Assembly: GCA_950295325.1 (NCBI GenBank)
Contig: OX485806.1
Location: forward strand, 24,490,001 to 24,554,000
Origin: Polytrichum commune
Taxonomy: Eukaryota > Streptophyta > Polytrichopsida > Polytrichales > Polytrichaceae
DNA: 64,000 nt
Direction: 5' to 3'
Shown here: positions 1 through 10,437 of the stretch, in pieces
Numbering within the stretch: position 1 is the first letter of the stretch
How the letters are laid out: every line of letters begins with the position of its first letter
The notes under the pieces: model-generated
Databases searched by the model: none
Seen by the model: the letters and a program-made list of their open reading frames with translations, nothing else
What the model was told of the DNA's origin: nothing
Position numbers and translations under genes: made by a program

Positions 1-858
1 AGCATCGTCAGAATCTCCGTCACCAAGTGCACAAAAATATTCTCCCATTCCTACGGGAGCATATTGAAACGGCTTATTGTTTATATGATGTATGGATTCA
101 CTCATAGTGGTCTCTTTCTCCGTTTCATAACCATCATCCGTAGTAAACTCGGTTTCCTCTTCCTGAGTCTCACCATGATATTGGGTAGGGAACAAGGGTA
201 AGATGATTTTCTTTAACCCACTACCAATTGTCAGTGTACCCTTCCCCCAGTCTTCCTTGGCGTGTGCATCCAACAACCACGTACGTCCAAGAAGACCTGG
301 GTAAGACTGTACACCGTCCATTATTTTAAAGACCACATAATCAATCTTATATTCAATGTTAGCAATAAGGGTTGGAATCTGCTCTAAGACTCCTAGAGGC
401 TTTACTCGGCTGCTGTCCGCCATTTTTAAAATAATGGTAGTAGAGACTACATTGGATATCCCTAATTCATTCATGGTTTCAACATTCATCAAATTGACAC
501 TTGATCCTGTGTCGATTTAGAATCCTGGTATAAGAGCACCTCCTATGATGACATCAACGGTTGGGGCTCCTGGATCTCTACTTAAGGTAATGTCATGTAC
601 GGCTGCCGGTTTAGGCCTTCTACGTATCATGGAGGAACTTAAGGAGCTACGACATTGTGGTGCTACAGCCAGTAATTGTTTCATTGTAATTGTTGGTTGT
701 ATCTTATCCAAATCTTCCATGATATCATAGGGTTTAAGGTCCTTCGACAATATCATCATTCGTGATGATCGGGAAGACGACGGTTTAACCTTGGGTCTCT
801 GATTTCTTATGGGTATTTTCGGATAAGGATAGAAATCGTTAGTTGGTAACGTAGGCAA
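1..858 (-). pseudogene. Retrotransposon A protease (retropepsin) region, broken
   Basis: Read on the minus strand, this is the downstream part of a Ty3/gypsy-type polyprotein. The aspartic protease active site reads IDTGSSVNLM (about 486-515) and is followed by a conserved-looking LLGRTWLLDAHAKEDWG block. The protease would process the Gag-Pol polyprotein inside virus-like particles. An in-frame TAA at 516-518 falls immediately before IDTGSS, where a hydrophobic residue is normal, so the frame is broken there unless read through. The frame upstream of the stop (517-858) overlaps the end of gag in another frame, so a frameshift also separates it from gag. The reading frame stays open to base 1, so RT and the rest lie outside the window. 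Retropepsin identity is seen from the motif; the exact retrotransposon lineage is not determined. Confidence 0.75.
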
Positions 859-2981
859 TTGGGTTGGAACTGGAGGGTTAACAACAAGGTGGGTAATGAA
901 ACTTTTGGATCATCGGGAATTATTACGGGTGGTAGATTTATCGGTGGTGGATTGAGTTCCACGGTTGGTTTATCTTTTGAATGTCTAATCAAAGGAGTTT
1001 GTGAATACTCCGTAAGACTAGTTCCATCATCACTGTGTTGTTTATTAAACCTCTCAGTACTAGACCCATTTTGTTGTATTAAAAGAGGTTTTCGGGATCT
1101 AGTTGTCACTACACTCACTTCTTCATCTATTCTTTGGGAGTGTTGAACTCTATGGACATTACGATCTCGTTCATCATCTTCTTGTATCGTCACATGCTTG
1201 CCCTTTTTATAATCCCTATCGGACGGAGGACCTTCCTTCCGAGGTTGATTACACTCAACTGTAGGGTGTCCTGCTTCCTTGCAATTTCCGCACAATGGGA
1301 TATACTGTTGAATCTTTCTAGGATTGGGACAATCCCCTGCATAATGACCTATCTCTCCACATCTGAAACATACGACATATTGGTTAGGCATTGGTGTCTT
1401 ATAATTTTGGGTTCGGGGGTTATATGGAGGACCCCTCCAATTTGGTGGTTGATTGGTCTCACCCCAACTTGGTCGATTCCCAAAACTAAGAGGCATTGGC
1501 CGACGGTTAAAATTTCTTTTGGGGTTATAACTCGCGTTGGGCATATCGCCCATACGCTCTTGTTGCCAAGGTCGTGACTGAGTGGTGTCTATCTGATGGA
1601 CTGGACGACCTCTCGGTAAATTCCAACACTCAGTGACTGAATGGTTCCCTCCACAAAAGGTACATTTAGTTCTCAGACCTTTTGGAGTGGGGCACTCATT
1701 AGATAAATGACCATGACCCTTACAATTGTTACACCACACATTAGTCCTTTCCTCAGTTGGTGGTGGTCTTTTGTTAGCCCCTCTTGTGATCTTAACTTCT
1801 AGATCTGCAAGTTTCTTAGTGATATCCATCAAGGCTAACTCTTGAGACGTAGATTGACCAACCAGTGGAGGTTTTGATAGGATCTTGGGTGGTTTAAACA
1901 GATCTGCGCTAGGGTGTTTAAACTGAGTGGCATCTATCATTGGCTTAGCACCTGGGTATGTTAGAGATTGACCAGGTAAAATAGGATAGTAAGTCTGATC
2001 CTTCGGGGTTTGGTCGTAGAGGTCATAATTATAATTTTCAAAAGTATATTGGTCCTCCACACGAGATTCCTCCCAAGCTTTTGCTAAGGTAAATGCATTC
2101 TGTGCGGTAGCTGGGGTTCGCTCTCTCACATATAGTTTTAACTCAAAAGGGTACAATCCTCCTATAAATATATTTCTTAAGAAATTGTTGGGAATTTGGT
2201 GTGCACCCATTCTCAACAATATATCACTCATTCTTCCCCAATAACTGTCAACAGCCTCATTTACACCCATACGAATTGTTCTTAATCTCTCCATCAGACT
2301 GTTTTCAAACCCCAAGGGTCTGAAGTAGACAAGAAATGCATTTTTAAGGGCATCCCAATCAGCAAATGGTGGTTGGCGGGAGTACCATAAGAATGCATTC
2401 TCTTGCAACGTTGCTGCAAATACTTCCATCATTTTATCTGGAGGTACGCTATTTGCAGCACATGCAATCTCAAATTTCCTCACATGGACATCAGGATCTG
2501 TTCCTGGTCTACCCTGAAAATAAGGCAAATTCACTACACTATTGATCCTAGGAGGGTTAGCCGCCATATTGGGAAGCGGTACTACAGGTCGTAAGGGTGG
2601 AGGTATTAATTGTGCTATGGGTACTAATGGTGTATAAGGGGTAAACAATGGGTTGCCTTGTATATTGGCGTAAACCATTGAGTCAAGTATAGGAGATGGT
2701 GTACGTTCATAGGCGGTAGTCCACAAGGGTGGAGTAGGGGAACTGGTACAAGGTGTCGTGTCAGAAAATAAAACTTTTGGGGATAAGAATTCTCTCTCAA
2801 CACTTGTTGAAGACTTATCTACAGGTGTTTGAAAATTCCCTCCTGAACCACTGCCTGAAAACCTCCTTGCTACGTCTAAAAATGGTTGCACCCAACTTCT
2901 TCTCTTTTCCCGTAATTGTTTCCTATATTCTCTGGCTGCCGCTCTATCTTCTCTAGCTTTAGCGTTAGCTGCCTTCCTCAC
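807..2981 (-). pseudogene. Retrotransposon A Gag polyprotein with four zinc knuckles
   Basis: A 724-codon open frame with no good ATG; the first usable codon is GTG and a TGA lies just upstream, so its beginning is probably damaged. The centre (around residues 165-300) has the plant Retrotrans_gag pattern, with stretches such as ENAFLWYSRQPPFADWDALK and a late FIGGLYPFELKLYVRERTP. The C-terminal half has cysteine/histidine knuckles beginning CNNCKGHGHLSNEC, CTFCGGNHSVTEC, CFRCGEIGHYAGDC and CGNCKEAGHPTVEC, the RNA-binding part of Gag. Four knuckles is more than the usual one or two. The frame runs off its family-like sequence near 880, where a P-rich continuation is found in another frame leading into the protease; I infer a frameshift there. 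Gag forms the cytoplasmic particle that packages element RNA. Confidence 0.8.
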
Positions 2982-3054
2982 GGATGCAGTTTGAGAATGA
3001 GATTTTTCATGAGCGGTTTCCAGCTTGACTGTCTCTTATTAGTCACTTGACTTT

Positions 3055-3546
3055 CTACAAGCATATCGTTCTAAAGTCAACGGGGTTAAAGTACAAGGGG
3101 TTTCGGTCCATGAAATCGGGTATAAAAGGTGTAGCCCTAAGGTTCGGCTTTCCAAACACAAATTTATACTCTGTTCTAGACAACTTAGTCCCTTGCCATG
3201 TTCCATCAACAGCGGGTACTACTTCTGACGTTACGTGCTTCAATCTTCCGTAAACAGAAAACAAGAACCTAAGGGATAAAGGTAAGACAGGGGAGTTGTT
3301 GTCAACAATTACTCGTCTGTATCCTTTCCCGTTGTTCCAAATGCGATTAGTAATGTCCCGTTGTAACTCTAAAGGTAATGCTACAAACGACTCGATAAAG
3401 TCTTTGGGTAAGGCTACATCAGGCGTAATATAGATTCCGTTCCCGTGATAGCTGAAATGAAAGAACCTATATAAAGCTGAGAATAAATATCCCCCTGAAT
3501 ATATCTTGTGTTTGGCAGAGTCCGGGACTTGCCAACACCACTCCAT
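3055..3546 (-). CDS. Extra ORF upstream of gag in retrotransposon A, unknown function
   Basis: A 163-codon open frame on the same strand as gag, between the primer-binding site and gag but in a different frame from it. The product is compact rather than low complexity, with aromatic-rich segments (YLFSALYRFFHFSYHGNGIY) and a basic, proline-rich tail. I do not recognise a family. It could be an N-terminal part of Gag displaced by frameshift, or an additional open reading frame of the kind some plant gypsy elements carry before gag. Its position next to the 3561-4034 frame supports an element origin. Confidence 0.4.
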   Translation of the reverse strand: MEWCWQVPDSAKHKIYSGGYLFSALYRFFHFSYHGNGIYITPDVALPKDFIESFVALPLELQRDITNRIWNNGKGYRRVIVDNNSPVLPLSLRFLFSVYGRLKHVTSEVVPAVDGTWQGTKLSRTEYKFVFGKPNLRATPFIPDFMDRNPLYFNPVDFRTICL

Positions 3547-3560
3547 CAGTTCGTCAGGGC

Positions 3561-4034
3561 CTAACTAGAACAATAGCGACATTGAGTTATGTCGATGGTT
3601 CTAGGTTTCCCAGTTGACTCTGTCAGATCCCCTCTATAATATCCTCTACGGTTCTTTCTAGTTTGGTTTCTAGACACACTATTCTCTTCTCTAAATTCTC
3701 CTGCCTTTCCTAGCTGGATTTGTCTCCACAATGTTTCAGCACCGGGGAGATTATTCTCCCTATATTGGTTCCTCTTCAATCTATCTGACACGTTATACAC
3801 GTAGTTTTCTAGTCTAGTGAGTCTATCGGTAAAGATGCTCAACAATTCATAAATTCGGTTGTCAAATCTTACAATGGGTTCGGACACTGGGCAAACATGG
3901 CGAGACCTAGGATAAGATGTAGGACTAGTGACAGGTAGGTGATGTTGGTTGTCACTCCTAATCACTTGTGCCTTGTCTCTAGTTCTATGTCCTCTAAGTC
4001 TCCATTTGTTTTGTGTATTCATTGTGATTGACAC
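3561..4034 (-). CDS. First ORF after the primer site of retrotransposon A, unknown function
   Basis: A 157-codon frame whose start (ATG region near 4,020-4,034) lies only about 60 bp from the tRNA-Asp primer-binding site, the place where the first protein of an LTR element begins. The product is strongly basic (many R and K) and has a short heptad-like segment (RIYELLSIFTDRLTRLENYV) that may form a coiled coil. It may be the true N-terminus of Gag, now separated from the main gag frame by mutations, or an independent ORF. No enzyme motif is visible. Confidence 0.4.
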   Translation of the reverse strand: MSITMNTQNKWRLRGHRTRDKAQVIRSDNQHHLPVTSPTSYPRSRHVCPVSEPIVRFDNRIYELLSIFTDRLTRLENYVYNVSDRLKRNQYRENNLPGAETLWRQIQLGKAGEFREENSVSRNQTRKNRRGYYRGDLTESTGKPRTIDITQCRYCSS

Positions 4035-4089
4035 CGGTCATTTGCTAATTATTCCTTTCCAATTTAACCTTAAAAGACGACCACAGCCT

Positions 4090-4107
4090 TCCCCGGCAGC
4101 GGCGCCA
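4090..4107 (-). other. Primer-binding site complementary to tRNA-Asp
   Basis: On the minus strand the 18 bases read TGGCGCCGCTGCCGGGGA. This matches the complement of the 3' end of plant tRNA-Asp, with one mismatch to the form I know (GTTGCC). Such a site lies just inside the 5' LTR of plant gypsy elements. It fixes the orientation of element A (minus) and predicts that its LTR ends at about 4,112. Confidence 0.8.
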
Positions 4108-4111
4108 AAAA

Positions 4112-4950
4112 TGTAGTAAGTTTTTGCTATGACTTTAAAACAACAAAACCCAGGGAACAAAGTCTCCAGGAAGACTGAGATAGTGTCTATAAGGGTTAAT
4201 GTCACATTGGATTAAGGATTTTAATAACATATTAGGGTCTTTCTTCCTTCATTACTTCTTAATTCCATTTATTTTCCCACTCTTAAGGTTCTTTTGTGCT
4301 TCCTCAGTAGTGAGTGACTCCGTCCTATCAAAAGGTAATTTTCTATCATTCTATGGTTTCGACATATGTCCGTCGTGAAGCTCAAAAGCTTGGCAAGTAG
4401 TCCTTGGCAATTCGTCAGGACCGAAGTCCGGGGTAATGTCTTTTTGTAACCACATCGTCTTTCACAACAAGAATTGAACTTTTGCAATAATCTCAAATTA
4501 ATCCTTTTTAGTTTAACTTACAATCTTTCGGCCATTCTTCTCAAAACTGTAACCATCCTCTTCATCTCCCACTTATCTGGCAACTCATCGCCACAAACAA
4601 CACAAGATCATACATAATCAATGCATCAACAATTCAGGCGATATTATTTGATTAATACTTAAGTTCATTTTAAGCTTAAAAGGATGCACCTTCGGTAATG
4701 TCTTTCACTAAGTAACACTTCTCTCTCGTGAGAGGGTAATGTCTTTTTGCAGCTCATAGCCTGCTACTAGGTATGTCTTTATCCTTACAGTCCTACATCG
4801 GCCTTACGCCAGGTAATGTCTAGTAGCTACACTCAGACTTTTTCTCCATGACATGCACCTCTCAAGAGCCTTGTTCTCTCTGACTTGACGTCTGTGCGAT
4901 TTTTGATACCCATGTTTCCCTCAAAGTGCGAGCTCAAAACTTGGAACCCT
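4112..4950 (-). repeat. Probable 5' LTR region of retrotransposon A
   Basis: Immediately beyond the tRNA-Asp primer site the plus strand reads TGTAGTAAG, so on the minus strand the LTR would end in TTACTACA. The outer limit cannot be fixed because the second LTR copy is outside the window; it must lie before the tRNA-iMet primer site at 4,951. The region has no gene. It contains the decamer-like motif GGTAATGTC four times (4432, 4694, 4735, 4812). Confidence 0.4.
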
Positions 4951-4962
4951 GCTCTGATACCA
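4951..4962 (-). other. Primer-binding site complementary to tRNA-iMet
   Basis: The minus strand reads TGGTATCAGAGC, the standard plant LTR-element primer site complementary to the 3' end of initiator tRNA-Met. It abuts an LTR whose minus-strand end is GCGACA, two bases away. It belongs to a different element from the tRNA-Asp site 850 bp to the left. Confidence 0.75.
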
Positions 4963-4964
4963 CG

Positions 4965-6751
4965 TGTCGCAACCCTTGCTAGCCCCCTTAGCAATCTTGC
5001 CAATTTTCCTTTCTAGCAAAGGTTACGAGCGCTAACCATTCGCATTCCGCCATGCTAATGGTTAGCTCCTCCTACCCCGGACCTTATAGTTCATAGGAGG
5101 GAACCAACCCTCCTACTTTGCTTTCGGGACTCACCCCTTAATCGGTAACCCATTCCTAGATATGGACTTCCGTCCATGGAAGTCCAATCCCATGTTGATC
5201 ATCGCGTTGCCGGAGCAACACTACAACAACCCGAACCATACTAGGCAACTATGGCCTCACAATGGGCCAAAGCCAATGGAGGCCATGCCGTTCGGCCTCA
5301 GGTGGGTGAGGCCACACCACCTCACCCATATAAGCCTCTAGGACTTCACGCGGGGCCCCTACCGCACCGTCAACCAACCTCTTGTCTCTCTACCAAGAGT
5401 TGGGGCCAAGTGGACATTTTCCTTTAGCTGCTGGGCGTAGAACCCCCCAGCAGCTTCAGACCATCATAACTTCCTTGTATGATGTCTGACAATAACAACC
5501 AACCACTCCATCCTCATCTACGCTTCACGTAGATGCCGATGGACTCCTCACTTGCCCCATTTGAGCAAGTCTTGAGCAAGTTATGCCTGTTTGAACCTTG
5601 GCAGTCCCGGGAATCACTCCCAGGCACTGCTGTACCAGGGCGCTGTCCCGGGACAGCGCCCCACTCAAATGGCCATAACTCCTAGCTCACACCTCCGATT
5701 GAGGTGTTCTTGAGCAATCTAGAATCACCACGCCATGAGCTACGCATAGCTCATGGCCTTACCCTTGTGCCTCCTAGTCTCCGTGGGTGGGAGGCGTTCC
5801 CAACGCCCGGGGCCCTCACCCACACTAGGATCACTTGGGCCCTCTCACCAACGGCGCCACAAGTCCCGGGTGTCACTCCGGGGTCCCCCTTGTGCCCATG
5901 GTGTTTCGGCCACTCCTCAATGAGAGGTGCGCGACAGTTGGTAAATGAGAGGGTGCTTTAAGTAGTCTAGGTTGTAAGGGGCATAACTTTCAAGCAGAAG
6001 AAGATACTTCGTTGAAATTTAGAGGGTTAGTAAACAACTTTTTTATATAAACATGGTCAAAATCTGAGGATGCTTGGAGTATTGGAGCAGCAGTAATGAC
6101 ATTTTGAACTTTGCCTACATTCTCGAGCTGAAATGGGCATAACTCCTGGACAAAGGCTTGGAAACGCATGAACTTTTCAGAGATGCTTTTTTCTTAGGTT
6201 TCCTAGTTGTGATACAAATTTCAAGTCATTCCGAGCAGATGAGAAAGAGATATATCATTCTGAAGTGTTTTCAAAAGTTGCAGACTGAAAAGGCCATAAC
6301 GTTTTGGCAGAAAATGAAAATAGTTTGAAATTTCAGGGGGTCATAAACAATTAGTTTTTGTGATTGCTCCCAAAATTTGAAGTTCTTTGGAGCCCGTGGG
6401 AGGAAGTTATGACATTCTGAAATCTGGGTAGACTGATACACTAAAATGGTCATAACTGTCGGACAAAAAATGAGATAGGCTCACAAATTGGTGAGATGTC
6501 TTTTGCTTTGTTTCCCTAGTTACCGATAAAATTTCAGGACATTCCGAGAAGTAATGGGAAAGTTACACTATTCTGAAATTTGTTCTGAATGTAGCATTGG
6601 GGGTTAAATCATAAGTCATTAACGTTGTGTATATTCCAAAGGCATATTGGAATGATACATTGAGTTACTAAGGAAGGAGTTTGCTAAGTGTCATCAATAC
6701 TATTCCACTCGGGCTAGGACGAAATCGAAGGGTGGAGTACTTTTGGTGACA
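4965..6751 (-). repeat. LTR of a second gypsy-type element (LTR-B), about 1.79 kb
   Basis: Bounded on the left by TGTCGCAACC next to the tRNA-iMet primer site and on the right by TTTTGGTGACA, so on the minus strand it runs TGTCACC...GCGACA, the TG...CA ends expected of an LTR. The outer about 90 bp closely resembles the outer end of LTR-C (13,815-13,902), which supports the boundary. It has no coding potential; the short open stretch at 5,704-5,961 looks non-coding. Its partner LTR is not visible, so it may be a 5' LTR whose internal region was replaced by element A, or a remnant. Confidence 0.55.
5982..6610. repeat. Tandem repeat of about 157 bp inside LTR-B
   Basis: The word CATAAC recurs at 5982, 6138, 6295 and 6452, at spacings of 156, 157 and 157. 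A second landmark (gacattttga / tcattctgaa / gacattctga / ctattctgaa) recurs near 6,098, 6,255, 6,412 and 6,569 with the same period. The copies are strongly diverged, roughly half identical by eye. Confidence 0.65.
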
Positions 6752-7226
6752 ATAGGGTATGTGGCCCTATTATAGGCACTTCCAACTTCACAAACTAAAC
6801 CTTTGTGGGTGGACTCTTCTTTTGAAAACCTAAATAACTTAGCCACAATATGGAGAAAAACTAAAGGGAGCCCATGAGCTCTCCAAGAGCATCCAATTTG
6901 TAAACACCTAAAACCCAAAATACAAACCCTAACAAAAATGAATACGGTAGGCATTGAGGGCTATTACTATATGACAATAATGGATGAAAACATGAATTGG
7001 ATGAGCCTAACACGTTTATTATCAATTTTTTCTCTAAACCTTGGGGCCCTCTTTGTACTTGTTTTTCAAATTTCTTAATAGCCTTTTTGGATGTACATAC
7101 TAGAGAAAAATAATACCTCTAACTCATGTATACTATAACGAAGTATTCCACACTGATTCTTGCCAAGAGTTATTATATGCAAATTCAACCAAAGCAAGGA
7201 ATTCATCCCAATCATCTTACAATGGG
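6752..7226. other. Gene-free stretch between LTR-B and integrase fragment
   Basis: I see no gene, LTR end or primer site here. It is probably the 3' part of element C (between integrase and its missing 3' LTR) or flanking DNA. Confidence 0.4.
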
Positions 7227-7685
7227 TTAACATAATGCTGCAACATATCCTCTAGGATGCGCTTTATCCGTTCCGTCTGCCCATCGGTTTGAGGATGGAA
7301 TGCGGTGGATATGGCCAACATTGTCCCCAAAAAACCACCAAAACCTACTTGTGAATCTAGCGTCCCTATCGCTTAGGATTACTTTGGGTACACCATGAAT
7401 CTTATAAATATGATTATGAAATAATCTTGCCGTTCCTTCAGCAGTAACATGTGTGGTGGTTGGCATAAAGTGGGCCATCTTGGACAATTTATCCACACAC
7501 ACAAAGATGGCATCATAACCATTAGCACATGGAGTCAAGCCAAAAATGAAATCTATGCTCACAACTTCCCAATTACTATCAGGAATCTCCAATGGTTGTA
7601 GCAGGCATGTTGGCTTAAGAGTAGGGGCCTTATTCTTTTGGCAAATCTTATAAGGTTTTATATAGCTTTTGATGGACCCTTGCAT
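7227..7685 (-). pseudogene. Retrotransposon C integrase core, truncated
   Basis: The translation holds the Ty3/gypsy integrase catalytic domain. The first aspartate is in VSIDFIFGLTPCANGYDAIF, followed by VCVDKLSKMAHFMPTT. The second is in GVPKVILSDRDARFTSRFW. The glutamate-containing end of the DDE triad is out of frame or lost, so it is not functional. Sequence to the right (7,686-7,995) looks like a frameshifted remnant of the H2C2 zinc-binding part and linker. Integrase would insert the element cDNA into host chromatin. Confidence 0.8.
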
Positions 7686-7995
7686 CTCAGGCCACCAAAA
7701 GTTTATTCACACCCTCTTATATGTCTTAGTCACTCCTACATGATCACTATACATAGCATCATCGTATTCCCGGAGTAAAAATGACTTGATATTCAATCCT
7801 TGGAAGGACATATGGAACCACTACTACCTTATCATACTACCATATCTGATTCTCATAGACAAGATGTTTCAGATTGTGCGGGTTTCAGTACCATGGATCA
7901 ATAGCATACCCAACAATGATAGTTTGATACAACAACTGATCATTGATGAACTCCAAATACCCCTCTACATTGTTGTCTTACTGTCCGGGATCACT

Positions 7996-8622
7996 TCACA
8001 TAGCGTATGCAACCACCATTTGAAAGATCAAATTACTTGGAGCTACCTTAGGTGCCATCAAGGTTTTTTGGTCACCTGCGTCTAGTGGATTTCGAATCAG
8101 GGGATCGGCCATATTAATCCCTCCGGGTCGGTATACCCAACGATAGACAAAATTTTGGTCCAAGAACTCCAACCACCAACCTTGACGCCTTGATAACGTT
8201 TGTTGTGTTTTCAAATACACTAGAGGATTATGATCTATAACAATATTACAATTTGCTCCCTCTAAGTAACACCGCCAAGTTCGCGTGACGTGCACAATTG
8301 TTACTAATTCTTGTTCACCAGTAGTATAGTTCCTCTCAGCCAGAGAAATTTTCTTACTTTCAAAAGCAATAGGCTTACCTCCTTGAAGAAGTATTGGCCC
8401 TGCTTCGAGTAAAGAAGCATCACTGATGACCTCAAATGGCTCCCCTAACTTGGGTAAGGTCAATATTGGTGCATGTGTTAAGGCATATTTAACATTCCCA
8501 AAAGCGCACTCACAATCGTCAGTCCAAATGAATTTAACCATGCTTCGCGTAAGAGAAGTCAATGGGACAACTAGAGTAGAATATCCATGAATGAATCTGC
8601 AAAAGTAATTGCAAAGCCCCAA
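7996..8622 (-). pseudogene. Retrotransposon C RT thumb/connection and RNase H
   Basis: This continues the reverse transcriptase in the typical gypsy order. It starts with GLCNYFCRFIHGYSTL, a region common just downstream of RT, then the RNase H start (EVISDASLLEAGPILLQGGKPIAFES) and the TYPE-like segment ERNYTTGEQELVTIVHVTRT. The catalytic ASP/GLU pattern is recognisable, but the usual DASD is altered to DASL and the following GIG is lost, so activity is doubtful. A gap of about 36 bp separates it from the RT frame. Confidence 0.8.
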
Positions 8623-8658
8623 AAAGAACCTAAGTTGTCCGACTTCAAGAGGTCTATG

Positions 8659-9399
8659 TCACTTTGCAATAGTCTCTATTTTCCTAGGATCCATCTCAAT
8701 GCCCTCTTTGCCTACAATATGTCCTAGATAGTGGAATACATCCTTTCCAAAATTATATTTAGATATTTTTGCATAAAATTGATTCTCCCATAGAATTTGA
8801 AGTAGTTGTGCCAAATGTCTAACATGTTCCTCTTCATTCTTCGAAATAATTAAGATATCATCTAGATATACCAAAACAATTTTCTTGATGAACTTGTAAA
8901 AAACTCGATTCATCACTCCCTGGAAAGTTGCTAGAGCATTGGTTAATCCAAAACTTAATACCTTGAATTGATAATGTCCAAACGGTGTTCGAAACGCCGT
9001 CTTTGGTGCATCCTTCTCAGATATTCTAATATGTTGATAGCCTTGTGTCAAATCAAGAGATGAAAATATAGTAGAGCCTGCTAATTGGTCAAAGAAATTA
9101 TCAATGCGAGGCGACAAATAACCATTCTTTACCGTTAGTTTGTTGAGTGCACGATAATTCACCACCATACGCAATGCTCCATCATTTTTCTTGACAAACA
9201 AGATGGGAGACCCATAGGGCGATGAACTAGGCTCAATCCATCCCTTTTCCAAATACTCCTTGATATGCTTCTTGGCCTCTTGCAGCTCTAGAGGATTCAA
9301 TTTATAGATCGGCCTAAATGGCGGCTTGCCATCCGGCTCCAAAAGAATAGTATGGGCCATTTTTTGCTCTGGAGGTAACCCTATAGGTGTAGGTTGCAA
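8659..9399 (-). pseudogene. Retrotransposon C reverse transcriptase, Ty3/gypsy type
   Basis: This is a well-preserved RT palm and fingers: GWIEPSSSPYGSPILFVKK, FSSLDLTQGYQHIRI (first catalytic Asp), FGLTNALATFQGVMNRVF and the polymerase box VLVYLDDILI (YLDD intact). It converts element RNA to cDNA. The domain order on the minus strand (protease 9.9-9.4, RT 9.4-8.6, RNase H 8.6-8.0, integrase 7.7-7.2 kb) is that of Ty3/gypsy rather than copia. The domain itself reads without a stop, but the flanking domains are broken, so the polyprotein is dead. Confidence 0.9.
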
Positions 9400-9411
9400 A
9401 ACATCAGCATA

Positions 9412-9945
9412 TTATTCCATCATTGTGGCATAAGGAGGTGTCACTATATCCTCTACCTCATCTCCAATTGCAGTCAACTGAACTAGGAACGAAGTTGCTC
9501 CCTTCCGAATTGATCTTTTGAATTGCATGGCAGTGAGTCTATGAGAATTTGGACTCTGACCTTGCATTGGGTTCACATGCATTGTCATTTTATGATGGCC
9601 TTTATAAAACATACAACATTTAGATTCAAAATCCAGACGTGCCTTGTGTTGTACTAGCCAATCATTACCCAATATCAAATCAACACCATCATTTAACTTG
9701 GTCACAAGACAATTGATTTGACTATGATATTGTTGTATCTTACCATGGACTTTAATGTGCCTATCTGTAGGGACTACATCTCCATTGCCTAGTACTAATG
9801 TGTTACTGCCATTTTTCACTCTTAACCCAAAGGTGTTAGCAAAAACAAAACTCACAAAGCAATGTGAAGTTGCACTATCTATTAGTACAGATGCATCATG
9901 ATGAGCTACTTGCCCAGAAAACTCATCATCAGTTGAGAAAAACAA
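9412..9945 (-). pseudogene. Retrotransposon C aspartic protease
   Basis: A retropepsin-like domain with VLIDSATSHCFVS (the usual form is LIDSGATHSF, so the Gly is missing) and the C-terminal hallmark LILGNDWLVQHKARLDFES. It lies directly upstream of RT, separated by one stop. The changed active-site triad (DSA instead of DSG/DTG) suggests it is inactive. It is inferred to belong to the same element as the adjacent RT. Confidence 0.75.
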
Positions 9946-10004
9946 GTGAGTTCATTCAAAACATGTGGTTTGGCTTCATCCACATAAACTTGTTATAGTT
10001 TTGA

Positions 10005-10343
10005 CTATGATTCAAATTGATGAAACAACTTAAATCTAGGCAACGTTCTTTTAAGACATTTTTCTCTATGTTTTTCAACAATAAAACAAGCATTAGTATC
10101 ATAGGGCGCTCCCTGTTTACCGTGCACATATGACTTTAAGAAACTTTGCAAATCTTTCACTGATGGAATAATTAATGAAAAACCTCCATGTATTTTGGAC
10201 TTCTCATCAAACACATCACTAAGTGGAAGTAACGGAGTTGGCAAGATGATGTCTTTATTTAAAATATCACACACGATTACATCAAATTGTTTATTGACTT
10301 TGTCTTGGATTACTTCCAGTTCACTACTAGACAAATCAAACAT
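10005..10343 (-). pseudogene. Retrotransposon C linker between gag and protease
   Basis: A 112-codon frame of acidic/hydrophobic character with no motif I recognise (for example FDVIVCDILNKDIILPTPL). It sits between the zinc-knuckle region and protease of element C. It is most likely a diverged part of the polyprotein, not a separate gene. Confidence 0.35.
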
Positions 10344-10437
10344 ACCCTCCGAAACTTGATCAAGTCCTGAAACTAGCCCACTGCCTAAGTGTCGGACTTG
10401 TGAAAAGACTTCTTGCTTTTTTTAGCAGTTTGCTACT

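Noticed and set aside
5704-5961. 85-codon open frame in LTR-B
   Set aside because: Proline/serine-rich frame in GC-rich LTR sequence with no motif; it lies within a non-coding LTR.
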